Shown: positions 1-24,900 of the stretch, in pieces
Numbering within the stretch: position 1 is the stretch's first letter
Layout of the letters: the number at the start of each line of letters is the position of its first letter
Assembly: GCA_033980235.1 (NCBI GenBank)
Contig: CM067065.1
Coordinates: forward strand, 5,845,328 to 5,909,327
Direction of reading: 5' to 3'
Length of the DNA stretch: 64,000 nt
Origin: Diadema setosum
Lineage: Eukaryota; Echinodermata; Echinoidea; Diadematoida; Diadematidae
The notes under the pieces: generated by a model
Databases searched by the model: none
Told to the model about the DNA's origin: nothing
Seen by the model: only the letters and a program-made list of their open reading frames with translations
Translations under genes and position numbers: made by a program

Positions 1-84
1 GCTCGGTAGAATCAGTTCTGGTGATGAGCACTAAGCTTTTATTTTTATTATTTTTTTTTTTTCATTTTTTTTTTTTCACTTCAG

Positions 85-12666
<12,582 letters not shown>

Positions 12667-12912
12667 CGAACAAGACTAGCTGGTCTGCAAGTTCCATCCA
12701 TGTGCCCTGTCCTCCAGATTAAAACCCATTAATTTCAGTTTCAGTTTTGATTTCATTATGTCGGTTTCAATTCATTTTTTTTTTTTTTTTTTGGTCAGAA
12801 TTACCGTACAATTCAAGAAGAGTGCATTAACAAAAGTGCATATATGCAAACAGAAACTACAGTTTAATTCATTGTTCAAATTAGGTGAAACCTAAAGTCT
12901 ACAGATATAAAA

Positions 12913-12918
12913 AATAAA
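12913..12918 (+). terminator. Candidate ACAA2 poly(A) signal
   Basis: This is the first clean AATAAA downstream of the stop codon (about 250 bp into the 3' UTR), followed by T/G-rich sequence with TTTGTGACTGTAATCTTG. Confidence 0.45.
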
Positions 12919-13150
12919 GTTATTTGTGAATTCAAAGTAGTATTTGTGACTGTAATCTTGCAAAGCAAGTGAAATAACGCCTACATAAATGCAGGCCTGT
13001 GAAAAGATGTATATCGGTCAAAGGAAAAGTGTATCTAAAGCATGGACAACTACTGAGACCAAAGTGTTGAGTGAAAAGAAATAATGAATTTAAAAAAAAA
13101 AAAAAATCTTTATTAAGATTTATCCTGAAGACTAGCATGGAATTCACAGG

Positions 13151-13252
13151 TTAACCTGTTCAGGATGGTTTGATTTTGCTACAACACGCATTTCCCATAG
13201 ACGCTTGCCCGAGTATACTTACGCTCTGTAGGACTCGTCCTCAACGGGTTAA
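13151..13252. mobile_element. TTAA MITE, family C copy 1 (~100 bp)
   Basis: It begins TTAACCTGTTCAGGA and ends TCCTCAACGGGTTAA: inverted ends starting CC inside TTAA, as in piggyBac-type elements. The related copy at 13354-13446 shares the ends and an internal GAGTATACT motif in the opposite orientation. Confidence 0.6.
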
Positions 13253-13353
13253 GGTCCATGTCAGTAGCTGAGTAATGACCTAGCAGAATCTGACACAGCT
13301 CTGTGTCTGACTGAACAGAAATCAGTTGCAGGCAGTTGGGTATGTTCCTCTCT

Positions 13354-13446
13354 TTAACCTGTTGAAGACTAGCTCAGAGTATACTCGGGCAGGTGTCAAT
13401 GTGAAATATGTACTGTGGCAATATCAGCTTGTCTTCAGTGGGTTAA
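13354..13446. mobile_element. TTAA MITE, family C copy 2
   Basis: It begins TTAACCTGTTGAAGAC and ends GTCTTCAGTGGGTTAA. The terminal TTAA is shared with the start of the next MITE, so one element appears to have inserted into the target site of the other. Confidence 0.6.
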
Positions 13447-13861
13447 AGGGATGGTACAGTATTGGTAGAGATGAACATTGGGCTTTTAAATTTTTGCGAG
13501 ATACCTAGAAAACACTTATGATATAGTACAGAGCATAGTATTTTAAGAGATTTTAAGAGGAGCATAATATTTTAAGAGGAATTCAAAGTTTATTTGATGA
13601 AAATTGTGTTTGGCATGACTGAAACATCCAAAAACAAAGTAAAACAAAGCGATTGTAATAAAGTGTGGGTCCCACACTTTATTAGAATTGCTCTTTTTTG
13701 GATATCTCGGCCATTTCAAAACCAATTTTCAACAAATAAACATTGAATTCCTCATAGAGTTATATCCTCTTTCATAGTTCATTAGAGGTTTCTCATTATC
13801 TCACCAAAAATTGTTAGAAACCTGAAATTAGGTCTCAACCAAAACTATACGATCCCTTTAA
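13443..13861. mobile_element. TTAA MITE, family A copy 2
   Basis: Nearly the same sequence as 392-764, with TTAAAGGGAT at the start and GATCCCTTTAA at the end. A ~45-bp stretch (about 13520-13565) is extra, with a local TATTTTAAGAG duplication. Non-coding. Confidence 0.7.
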
Positions 13862-15010
13862 CCCTGTTACTGGTGTCTGTATCCTGTGCTTCTGTACATC
13901 AATGACATTGATTGTGTCGATGGCAAGAGGATTGAAGAGAGTTGATTGACTGAAGGATGAAGCTCGATGAAACATGCAATATTAATATTGTCTTCTCTTT
14001 CTAGGTTTTTCAGAGGGACATGTGTCACATGAGTTCAGAATTAATTTTAAAATCCACAGTTTGAAGTACAATTTCATGTTTACAAGCTCATGAATTTTGT
14101 GCATGGTATTCATTTGATTAAAAAAAAAGAATAAGAAAAATGAACTAGAGTTCATTGGTAGTAAGAAACAAAAAATTGATAATGCCTCGAAAGTATTCAG
14201 TGAATAAGTGTGTACAGGGTGAAATTTTGCAGTGATTCCAACAGTGAATGGTGGAAGAAAATCATTCAAGTATCATTACTGTGCCTGAGCTGCACAAGAT
14301 ATAGACTTTCTGTGGCTTGGGAAGAAATTCATTCATTTCCTTTGTATTTCACTACTCTGAGTCCAGCCCAAAGAATAATGCAGTTACCGGTATATGGATT
14401 TTTTTTTTTTTTTTTTTTTTTTATTTATCATTGTTTGCTTGTGTCTGTACTTGTGTGTACAGGAAATACTGAATGGTTTATTTTAATGTTGTATGCTTTC
14501 ATGGCAAGTCGGCCTGTCATATTTCTGAATACATGTATATGAAATATATAAAACTATCAATGACTCTTGTGCCTAAAGTTTTAGTCTGTTCTGTTGTGTC
14601 CTAACGTGATTATAATACATTATACATACATATGAATAAATAACAGCAATAGGTTTTTGCCAAGAAAAGTCCAAGAAAGTATAGATTCACAACAGTAGTT
14701 CAACACAAAAACTACGTCTCTCACCGAGTTTTCATATTGAACTACTGTTGTGAAACTAAACATATAATACACATACATACATTTTGGGGGTAGGAGGAGT
14801 GAGGGCCATGTGTTGACCTGTTTCACCCACAAGGCCACAAATGAAAGCAGTCCTTACATTTTGCGAACATGGCATATCGGGTTTGCGTTATGAACGGGTT
14901 AGATCAACTGGTACATGTCATGTATGGTTGGGGCACCACCTATCGGCAGGGCACCTTCCAATCGGCACCCAGCGTATCATGGCTGTTTGCGCATAAAACG
15001 AAAAGGGATC

Positions 15011-15599
15011 CGGGCTAACTCGGCCCACGGGACAACTCGTTCCACCCGTCGAAGGTGGGCCGAGTTGTCCCACCCGTTGGTATCAATAGTGATCGTGAGC
15101 GCTTGTCTGTGTTTGAGTTTATTTTGTCTTTATGACGTCTTTTCTAACCGTAATTTTTGTGTACTTGTGTTCAGTGGTTTCTTTAAAGAATATTTTCCAA
15201 CTTTTGGGGAATACAACGACGTAAAAGTGAAATTTCAGACGTTTTTATCACGGTTTGCGATCCCCATAGGCGCACGTTCATTTCTGCGCGGTGGGCTAAC
15301 TCGGACCACTAAGTTTTAGTTACGTTTTGTCAAAAAATCTCCGTTAATCTATCAATTTTATCATGTATGAAGGTGTATTCAGGGTACCTTCAACTAATTT
15401 CATCTTCGAGGGAGTTTAATTTTGCGCATGTTTGGTGAAATGTTTGATATTTCTTCGCATGATTTCATCTTTGCCGTATCCGCACCGCACTGGTCTCGCC
15501 ACTGCAGCTCGCTCACACACACAGTGGAGAGCTGAGCTAGCAGCGCCATGCCCACTCGGCGAGGCGAAGAGCAGAGAGAGCAGCCGGCCACTTCGTAAA
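15011..15599 (+). repeat. ~0.6-kb dispersed repeat, copy 1
   Basis: It starts GGGCTAACTCGGCCCAC and contains an internal hairpin around AACTCG/CGAGTT, a second GGGCTAACTCGGACC motif near 15292, and a GC-rich right part ending at GGCCGGCCACTTCG. The whole segment is present inverted at 22721-23330. No credible reading frame is shared by both copies. Confidence 0.8.
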
Positions 15600-15826
15600 C
15601 GTCGATACGGATAAGGGCGGGTGGTTGAAATGGGTCCGGTTGAAATTGGAGGAAAAGGCGTCATTGCTGCACTTCCCAATTTTCTCGCGTGGGTAATTTC
15701 CTATAAAATGTGTTCCTATGAATGCACACTATTCAATGATGAAGTGTGATTACTCTAAAATGATGTTTTTATCACATATGTTTTTTGATTCGTAGTACAG
15801 CAAGCACTACTTGATACTTTTTTTTG

Positions 15827-17035
15827 TCTCGCCCACCGGAGGTGAAGGCGAGACTAAGGGATCCAAATGGCGTCCGTCCGTCGTCCGTCCGTCGTCCGTC
15901 CGTCGTCCGTCACAAATGTTAAAGTTTACCTGCAAGACTCTCTTATGATGCATAACTTGGCAACTGTTACAGCAATGGCAGCCACACTTGGGTGATAGAA
16001 GCACTAGGGGTATCTTCATGTTATGGTGTTGTCAGAGGTCATGTGATGAGGTCAAAGGTCATTTGAGGTCATATATTAAAGGGTATGTGCAAGACCCTCT
16101 TTTCTATGTTAAAGTTTACCTGCAAGACTCTCTTTTGACAAATAACTTCACATAAGTTGCTTGGATTACAACCTAACTTGGGTCATAGATGCACTGGGGG
16201 TACCTTCATGTTATGGTGCCATTGGAGGTCACAGGATAAGGTCAAAGGTCATTTGAGGTCATACGTTAAAGTTTACTTGCAAGACTCTCTTATCACTCGT
16301 AACTCGACACATGTTGCTACAATAGCAATCAAACTTGGGTGATGGATGCACTGGGGGTACCTTCATGTTATGGTGCCGTAAGAGGTCACATGATAAGGTC
16401 AAAGGTCATTTGAGGTCATACGTTAAAGTTTACTTGCAAGACTCTTATCACACATAACTCGGCACATTTTGCTACAATGGCAATCAAACTTGGGTGATGG
16501 TAGATGTCTCTTGGGAAGTTGAAGGTAACCACAAGGTCAAAGGTTACAGACAGGGGTCAACGAACTTTTAGGGCCCAATGTTAAGTCTTTAGGGTGCATT
16601 TCGTTTATGGCTCATAACTTTTGATCCCTTTGTCCGTTTGTAACCAAACTTTAATGGAACATGTCTCTTGGGGAGGTGAAGGTCGTCACAAGGTCAAAGG
16701 TCACAGACAGGGGTCAACAAACTTTAGGGCCCAAATGTATGTTTTTAGGGCGCATTTTGATTGTGGCTCATAACTTTTGATCCCTATGTCCGTTTGTGAC
16801 CAAACTTGGACGGTAGATGTCCCTTGGGGAGTTAAAGGTCATCACAAGGTCAAAGGTCACAGAAAGGGGTCAACAAATTTTTAGGGCCCAATGTTAAGTT
16901 TCTATGCCGCGTTTCGATTATGGCTCATTACTTTTGATCCCTTTGTCCGTTTGTGACCAAACTTGGATGGTAAATGTCCCTTAGGGTATTGAAGGTCACC
17001 ACAAGGTCAAAGGTCATAAGCAGGTCAATTAACTT
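15827..17035 (+). repeat. AGGTCA-rich composite tandem repeat element
   Basis: It opens with a hairpin (GTCTCGCCCACC ... GGCGAGAC) and a GTCCGTCC tract. Three ~170-bp units follow, each with TTAAAGTTTACCTGCAAGAC and AAGGTCAAAGGTCATTTGAG (about 15915-16450). About three ~160-bp units come next with TTTTGATCCCTTTGTCCG and CACAAGGTCAAAGGTCA (about 16500-17030). It resembles the 1183-2337 element in style. Non-coding; the right terminus is not clear. Confidence 0.6.
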
Positions 17036-18511
17036 CTGGGAGTTATAAAAAATATTAATTCCTTGTACGCGAAATGGCGATTGCCTTTTTTTTTAAGATA
17101 TCAAATTTGTGTACATTGTACATCAGTGTAGATATGCACACTCTAGTTCTATGTAAATATGAATTCGGAAAAAAAAAGCAAATAGCTACTGGTGTGCAAT
17201 TCACATGAAGTCAGTGTTTCAAATCAAATCTAATTTGACAAACACATTCATCACGCATAAGAAAAGAGTGGGTTGATGGAAGAGAGAAAGAGAGACGGGG
17301 AAAGGAAGCAGAAATATTGGCAGTATATAGGTGATTATAGAGCCAGACGATGAAGAATCGTAACAAAATACAGAACTTTACAATTCAGTTGTGGAAAGAA
17401 AGCTTTGTACAGTGATGATACTTGGTAATGTGATAATTGAAAATGAAAGTATTATTTCAAGTCAAATGAGAATGTTCTATTATTCAAGAAAAAAATAGAG
17501 AGAAAATAATAGATATTAAAATTACCAAAAAAACAAACAAACATACTTTACATGCTCACATTGATATTATTCAAAATTTGCTGCGATCTTGCAGTCTTGG
17601 AAAGAGCAGTATATTGTAATCAAGGCAGGGCAACAGTCGAAAGGATGCAATGGCCACCAAACAACAGATTCTTTTGTGAAGGAAGAGATTATGCATGACC
17701 TTGCCAATGCCTACCAGTGCATGTTGCAATGTTTCTTTTGTGACCCCGCATAATGACTGCAAATCATGTAACACTTTGAGTACCGTACTTGAGAAGGAAG
17801 ACCATTTGAGAAGCTATTCATCTTTGCTGCTTGTTAATAAAAAAAAAATAAAATAAAAAAAGGTGCATGAATTCAGCAGTATGAGTGCAGGACAAGCAAG
17901 GATTTGAGAATTTTATAATCAGCCTTAATTTGTATAATAAATACAAATTTAAAAGATTAACACATAATAGGGCTAAGGCATGAAAAGATTAAGATATGAA
18001 GTCCAAGTTTGGTCCGATAGATCATCACAGTATACATAGCATAGCAAGAGGAAGAGAGAGATACACACTGTATATATATAAAAATAAGACTACAAAAAAG
18101 AAAAAGAAAAAGAACTTGACAGTTGGCCATTATCGTGCAGGTACAGGTGGCAGAGGATTTTTCTCTTTAATTAGGGTAAGGATTCCCATGGCAAAAATGT
18201 CAATGTCATCAAAACAAAAACAATTCCTTTTTATCTTTGAAAATACACAAAAAGGTACATGTATAGTTATGAACAAGGCCAATGTCCTCAAAGGCAACAT
18301 TTTGTGCAATTATGTAAAAAAATATAGTTTGATTGAAGAAGAAATAGCTAAAAGCAATAATAAATTTGATTCGCATGGGGCAAAGTGGAGGAAAATAGAA
18401 CAAATTATATCTTTATAGAAAGTCAAATGACCTTCCCACTTTCTTCTTCCTTTCCCTTGCTCTGATGGTCCTTTCTTCCTCATCGCGGTTTACTCCTTTT
18501 TCTAATTCCTT

Positions 18512-18543
<32 letters not shown>

Positions 18544-18752
18544 TGTCATGGCGTTCACTGTATAGTTAATGTTTATGAAACAATTATTCTGTCCTGCATT
18601 ATCACCCCAAAGATTGCAGCGTCGAATATCCCCCCCCCCCCCCCATGCCGGGAGAAGGGACAGGAGACTTCGCATCTTCAGCCCAGGGCTGGGTGTATAA
18701 TTATGTTATCGTAGAAACGGAGTTATCCGGAGAGTGCATAAAGTGAGCTATA
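17036..18752. other. No gene recognised
   Basis: AT-rich sequence with A-runs, a (CT)n tract at about 18515-18543 and a C-run near 18631. The short open frames here have no recognisable domain and no plausible splice partners. I see nothing else I can support. Confidence 0.6.
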
Positions 18753-21623
18753 CAGCGTGTCCCAGAAAAAACGAAACCGAGTTTCCTCTTAATTTTTTAG
18801 TATCAAAATCATAAATTTGCTTCATGAAATGTACATGAATGGAAAGATACGTTTCTCCTCTTTCATTTGGTGTACAACACAAAGTTTATAATCCACGCAT
18901 GACTGAGTTAGAACAATAGACAGTAGTGCTACTCAATTTTCATTTGCACGCGGAAATGATGATTTTAAGGTAATTTTTCAGACTTTGACAATTATGTTTT
19001 CGAAAAACAAAGTTCATGACCCGAACATCCATAATTTCTTCTTTTACATGAGACCTTATTCTTCGAATATGAACAACGCATGGTCAGAAAACATTTGCAT
19101 GAAAATATGATTCATTTCTACCGATTCCACGGATAGTCTAAAAACAAGAATTCAGCTCTCCCGACTTCGCATTAGACAATGGGCTCGTCTGCGCGATTGA
19201 ATTCACACAAAACAACCGCAGTGGCTGTGCTACAGTGAATGCTGTTTGGGGCGGGGCATTACAGAGAAAGCTGTATTGGGACAGAATGCCTGTTGTTGTA
19301 ATGTATTTGGAATAAACTGAGTTTTAACTAATAATTAAAGACTAATATCGTGAGTATTTTCAGGCTGCATGGAGTGTAATGACTATGGAAAATCAATGCT
19401 ACAATGATCCGACCATTTTGATAATATTCTTGTTAGTCTCATGCTGTTTTCAGTCTTTTCATTCCTCGCTACATTTCGCAGACAATCACGGTTCTTCCTT
19501 CATAACTGGAGGGGAAGGAGGGACGTTTGTTTTGTTTTGTTTTGTTTTTTAAAGGGAGGGAAAAACAGATGAGGTTCCCCACTTTTTATCACTAAACTTG
19601 CACTCTTAACAATTCAAAAGTACAAGTGCAGTGCAGACAGTCCTTTTGAGCTTTTTGTGTGATTTGGTGTGTGTGTGTTTGCTTGTTTGTTTATTTATTT
19701 TTGCATGCAAGTTTTTGTTGTTGTTGTTGTTGTTGTTGTTTTGTTTTGTTTCGTGTGGTTTTTTTTGTTGTTGATTTTTTTAGGTGGGTCACTCTCACTT
19801 TAGTCATTTGGTTGCCACTACTTCATTCACTCACTTCAAGCAACATCTCGTACAAGTAATCAATCATAACACATTCAATGAAATCAAGCAAACCGGAAGA
19901 TCGCACTAAGAATTTTTCAAACCATTCGCTGATTAAGCATGAATTATGTTTGGAATTAAAAATGAAATAACTTGAGTTTCATCGTGCTTTTTTTATTTCA
20001 TGATCATAACACAGAAATAAACTGATTAAGCTTGTCAATGACAGTTCAAGTTCATGCAACATGACCGCCGTCTCTTTCGAGGCATGTCTGCGCCCTCGAC
20101 CTCATGGTTCTCACTGTGCGGCGAATCAATCCTCTGTCCTGTCGGAGAGCGTCCACCGCTTCGACGATTCTGGCCGTCAGATCATCAAGGTCACGAGGAG
20201 GAGTGACGAAGACTTTTCCCTTGAGGAAGCCCCAGAGAAAGAAGTCACAAGGGGTGAGGTCAGGACTCCGTGGAGGCCATTCGATGGGATAATTCATGGC
20301 GACGACTCTGTCTTGGAAGAGCTGATGCAATCTCTCCCTCACGATCAGTTGACGGTGGGCGGGCGCCCCATCCTGTATCCACCACAAGCGACGAAAGGCG
20401 CCGTTTCCATCCCGTGCATGTTCCCTTTCTATCTCTTCGTCGATCAGGTGCATGTAGGCTTCTCCGTGTAGATTGCCGCTGGAAAAAAAGGACCTATCAG
20501 AGCCCCGTTGCCGCAGAGATCACACCATACAGAAACTTTATCTCGGCTTGCATTCCTTTCATAAATGAATGCAGGTGGATCATGGTGAGGTGCGTACTGG
20601 CGGACGTTGTGACTGCAGACGCGGCCATTCATGAAAAAGGAAGACTCGTCGCCGATCACGATGTTTTCCAGAAATCGTTCGCCGTGATGAAGAAGCCATC
20701 TGGAATACTGTAGACGACGCGCACGGTCTCCAGGCCGGAGCTGATGCCGACACAGCATCCTGTAAGGGTACCATCTCATATCTTGCCGAACAATGCGATG
20801 GAACGAAGACCTTGATATCGCCAGCCCATTCCTCCTCATAGAAACTTGGGGGTTGTCTTCCATGGTACGTCTTACTGCAGCCACATTTTCTTCTGACCTG
20901 ACAGTCCTTCTTCGACCAGATTGACCCTTGTTGAGATTGAGGCTCGTCCCTTCGTGCTGATACTTTCTGATGTTTCTCCAAAGCTTTGACTTGTTGCAGG
21001 CTCCCAGAACGAGACCACTCCGTTACAATGAACACTCTTTGCTCTGTGGTCAGCTGCATGGTCAGGCAAGCTCATGATCGTCTGTGTTTTCGACCCTATT
21101 CACAGTTAAACTGCTTCTACTGTTCTCTTTATGCCCCCCCCCCCCACGCACACGCACACGCATTTGTGTCAATTCATCGGAGCATGACGGCCATTGTTAT
21201 GTGCGAAGTCGGGAAATCTTAATGGCTCCTTCTTTAATTATCCCTCTTTCAGCGTAGAATTAAAGCATATTTTCAAATTAAGATTTCTCTAGCATATGTG
21301 AACCTTTTTTTACGCACGAGCTGTCACATGATAGGAAAAATAATGAATATTAAAGTTATAACTTTCATTATTGAAAAGGAATTAGCGAAAAAGCACGAAA
21401 TATTCGCTCAAAGTTACAATTTCCTCGTGCAAATGAAAATTTACTAGTACTACTGTCTATTGTTCTAACTCAGTCATGCGTGGATTATAAACTTTGTGTT
21501 GTACACCAAATGAAAGAGGAGAAACGTATCTTTCCATTCATGTACATTTCCTAAAGCAAATTTATGATTTTGATACAAAAAAATTAAGAGGAAACTCGGT
21601 TTCGTTTTTTCTGGGACACGCTG
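18753..21623 (-). mobile_element. Mariner-type (IS630/Tc1/mariner) transposon with ~200-bp TIRs
   Basis: The ends read CAGCGTGTCCCAGAAAAAAC and its reverse complement, each flanked by TA (18751-18752 and 21624-21625), the mariner target duplication. The inverted arms extend about 200 bp (18753-18956 and 21420-21623) with few mismatches. A frameshifted transposase lies on the minus strand (20052-21059). About 1.1 kb of non-coding sequence sits between the transposase stop and the 18.75-kb end, making the element longer than a typical 1.3-kb mariner. Both ends are intact; the coding part is dead. Confidence 0.88.
20052..21059 (-). pseudogene. Mariner-like transposase, frameshifted
   Basis: Read from 21059 leftward in three frames. 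The N-terminal helix-turn-helix begins MQLTTEQRVFIVTEWSRSGS and is then broken and apparently shortened near 20960. The middle frame carries VRSEENVAAVRRTMEDNPQ, ISRSSFHRI, then VIGDESSF with the first catalytic Asp, and NVRQYAP. A +1 shift at a T-run near 20475 leads to the last frame, with WWIQDGAPAHR (second Asp), WPPRSPDLTPCDFFLWG (third Asp, about 36 residues on by my count) and a C-terminus ending GGHVA with a stop at 20052. DNA cut-and-paste transposase family; non-functional as it stands. Confidence 0.88.
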
Positions 21624-22177
21624 TATAGGTGAATAGTACCTTTGTTTTGGTTTTTCTTGATTTCTTTTTTTTTTTTTTTATAGATATGTAGTGTGTGTTC
21701 TTGCGCCTTTGGTTTGTTTTGGCTGGTCTTTGGTAATATTTCCATTGAAGGCTATTTTTTCTTCTTTTTTTTTCTTTTCCCCGTTTTCTGTGTATACGAT
21801 TCTAGAATTATTGGTGTTAACGTGTGTTAGAGACTATAAATAGTCCAAAAAAGGATCAGACGCCTGGTAGTTTTACTATCACTGAATGCTATCAAACTTT
21901 TGTTTTGTGATGTCAAAAATGTTTTTGTCACATGACCTGTGAAAAAGCACGATGTTTTTCGATCTGATCAATAAAATCCAGAAATAAAAAAAAAAAAAAT
22001 TAAAAAAAAAAAAAAAAAACTAGGCCAATCTAGCAAGCACTACATTTCATTACCGGTTTCATGATATCAACCATTCAACCAAACCATCCATATCTACAGG
22101 TCAAATAACTGACCACTGGATATCAAACCATTTATTAGTTAATGCCCAGACCCACCCCTTTCACTTTTGCTTGTCTT

Positions 22178-22690
22178 TGAGAAAAAAAAAAGTAACATTT
22201 ATTGACAGAAATAACTTATAAATAATATAAAATCAGCAACAACAACAACAACAACAAAAACAAAAACAAACAAACAAACAAACAATTTAACAGTTAACTG
22301 AGCTGGGTAGAGCTTAGGAATAGTTTTGTGAATTATTAACCCACAAAATCAAATGCATATGACGTTCATGTATAGTTCACATCGAATGATCTACATACTT
22401 TGATTTCATATAATATAGAAAAGTGGAAAGGAGTTTGTTTTTATTGAGAAAAAAAGTAACATTTTCTGGACAGAAATAACTTTTGACTGGAACGCAGATC
22501 TATTATATAAAATCAGCAACAACAACAACAACAACAAACTAACAGTTAAACTGAGCTGGGTAGAGCTTAGGAATAGTTTTGTAAATAATATTATTAATCT
22601 ACAAAATCAAATGCATATGACCTTCATGTAGTTCACATCGAATGATCTGCTACATAATTTGAGTTCACATAATATAGAAAAGTTGGAAGT
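22178..22690 (+). repeat. Tandem duplication of a ~260-bp segment
   Basis: Two adjacent diverged copies (about 22178-22433 and 22446-22690) share AGTAACATTT, an AAATCAGCAACAACAAC tract, GAGCTGGGTAGAGCTTAGG and CACATCGAATGATCT. Non-coding. Confidence 0.8.
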
Positions 22691-22720
22691 GCAGCAAATA
22701 ATTTCAACCACCGTAACCTG

Positions 22721-23330
22721 CTTACGAAGTGGCCGGCTGCTCCCTCTGCCGCTCGCGCGCCGCGCCCCACCGCGCCTCTCGGAGTGGGGCTTCGCGTTGC
22801 TAGCTCAGCTCTGCCACTGTGGGTGTGAGCAAGCTGCAGTGGCGAGACCAGTACGGTGCGGATACGGCAAAGATGAAATCATGCGAACAAATATTAAAAC
22901 ATTTCACCAAACATGCGCAAAATTAAACCCCCTCGAAGATGAAATTAGTTGAAGGTACCCTGAATACACCTTCATACATGATAAAATTGATAGTTTAACG
23001 GAGATTTTTTGACAAAACGTAATAAAACTTAGTGGTCCGAGTTAGCCCACCGCGCAGAAATGAACGTGCGCCTATGGGGATCGCAAACCGCGATAAAAAC
23101 GTCTGAAATTTCACTTTTACGTCGTTGTATTCCCCAAAAGTTGGAAGATATTCTTTAAAGAAACCACTGAACACAATTACATAAAAGTTACGGTTAGAAA
23201 AGAGGTCATATAGACAAAATAAACTCAAACACAAACAAGCGCTCACGATCACTATCGATACCAACGGGTGGGACAACTCGGCCCACCTTCGACGGGTGGG
23301 ACGAGATGTCCCGTGGGCCGAGTTAGCCCG
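22721..23330 (-). repeat. ~0.6-kb dispersed repeat, copy 2 (inverted)
   Basis: The reverse complement of 15011-15599, ending GGGCCGAGTTAGCCCG next to a C-run. The two copies form a long-range inverted pair around 7 kb that includes the mariner. Confidence 0.8.
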
Positions 23331-23464
23331 ACCCCCCCCCCCCCAACCCTACTGTATATCGTCAGCACAAGCAAACCACGCAGTGGTTGTTCCTTGGATA
23401 AATTAAAAACAAAACATACCAAGAAGCTACGAATTCTCAAGTTAACCAATGATGCTTTTATGAC

Positions 23465-23560
23465 AAAGGGGTCTAGGGCAATGACCCCCTAGGCAATTAC
23501 CCCAGAGCCTTCCCTGACCCTAACCCTATGTAATCCTTATCCTGAACCTGGTAAAACATG
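23465..23560 (-). repeat. Dispersed repeat with telomere-like CCCTAACCC
   Basis: Contains GGTCTAGGGCAATGACCCCC, GGCAATTACCCCAGA and CCTGACCCTAACCC. It is an inverted relative of 6642-6780. Confidence 0.5.
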
Positions 23561-24010
23561 TACTTAGCTTTTATTGGTTTTCCTGGCCAGTTTCACACTT
23601 TTTGTCAGTCCACTTGATACAAGGTTCATTTGATTTAGCAGAAACCGTCGTTATCATTGCCTGTCTTTCAACTTTGCAACTTTTGCGTTCAATTCAGCAT
23701 TTCAACCAAATGAAACTGGTTTTATAATTTCAACATTATGGCTAACGAATTCATAAAAAGGGTATTCAAAATCGAACTCGTAAAGAGGGTATTCAAATAG
23801 GCAGGTACACTACTGTTCGTTCAAATGCGCCATCAATGGCCGAAAAGGGTATTTTGAGTCATTCAATTTCGCGAATAGGCATTCAAATTCCAAACATTTT
23901 CATAGAATTTACCTCAGGTCATTTCTATGTACAGTCAAAAGGTGAGAACATTTCTCAAACTGTGTAACTTCAATATAACTTGTATTTGTTTTTCATTTAT
24001 TAATTTTGTT

Positions 24011-24016
24011 ATTCAT

Positions 24017-24059
<43 letters not shown>

Positions 24060-24103
24060 TTATTTATTTATTTATTTATTCATTTATTTATTTATTTATT
24101 GTT
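24011..24103 (+). repeat. (ATTT)n microsatellite
   Basis: About 90 bp of ATTT units with a few breaks; it yields a Leu/Phe/Tyr/Ile-rich open frame that is not a gene. Confidence 0.95.
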
Positions 24104-24699
24104 TCATCCACACACTGCTAAGCAGCAAAAGTTTCATAGTTTTGACCGTACATAACTATTGGCCGGGAAACCTAATTGATGTGTTTAACTGTTTTTGGAA
24201 ATCTTAGCCGTTTCATAAACGATTTTCAGCAAATAAACTTTGAATTCCTCTTGAAATGATGCACGTATGCTCTTTTACAAGTGGTTTCTTATAGTTGGCC
24301 CTATCTCGCGAAAGTTAAAAAGCTCAATCTCTTTAACTATAAAAAAAAAAAAAAATCACTACGATGTACAATAAGTTTGAAAGAAATCACTCCTTCCCTA
24401 AGTACCTAACTTGTAATTCTAATTGGGACCACGTGTACTTTCACAAAATCTACATTTACATTTACTTAATTAAATTACTTAATTAAAAGAGACCCCAAGT
24501 TGTATATCTTTCAAGATTGATCAGAGTAAAAAAAAAAAAAAAAAAAAAATGATTGGCAGGCGACAAAATTTCTCCGTGTCTCATCATTGAATTTCTTTTT
24601 GTAATATTAACATTAAGATATTGTAAAATGAAGCTGACTTTTTAGTGGTTGCAAAAGGACTGGAACATTACGCTTTTTTTTTTCTTTTTTTTTAGATGA

Positions 24700-24900
24700 A
24701 GCCATTACTATGTGTCTCCCAACACTCATTATAAAACTATTGCGTTGATACCACTTATGGTATGGGGTATGGGGATAAGACTCCCAACTCCCAATCGGAG
24801 GACCGATCCCCACCGAATGCTTCTGTCCTTGGACAAGGTGTCTTACCCGCCATGTACGGTACAGTCAGGCCTCTCGACCTGGCAACGCTAGGGCAATAAT
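24700..24900 (+). repeat. Possible SINE-like fragment
   Basis: The stretch with ATCGGAGGACCGATCCCCACC followed by CTTCTGTCCTTGGACAAGGT resembles the body of tRNA-related SINEs in marine animals (GAATCCCC...CCTTGAGCAAG-type text). I see no complete A and B boxes. Recognition is from general pattern only. Confidence 0.3.

Noticed and set aside
20061..20713. Plus-strand frames of 136 and 147 codons
   Set aside because: They are antisense to the mariner transposase and have no domain.
24700..24900. tRNA gene
   Set aside because: The text resembles SINE bodies but I could not form a cloverleaf or find intact A and B boxes.
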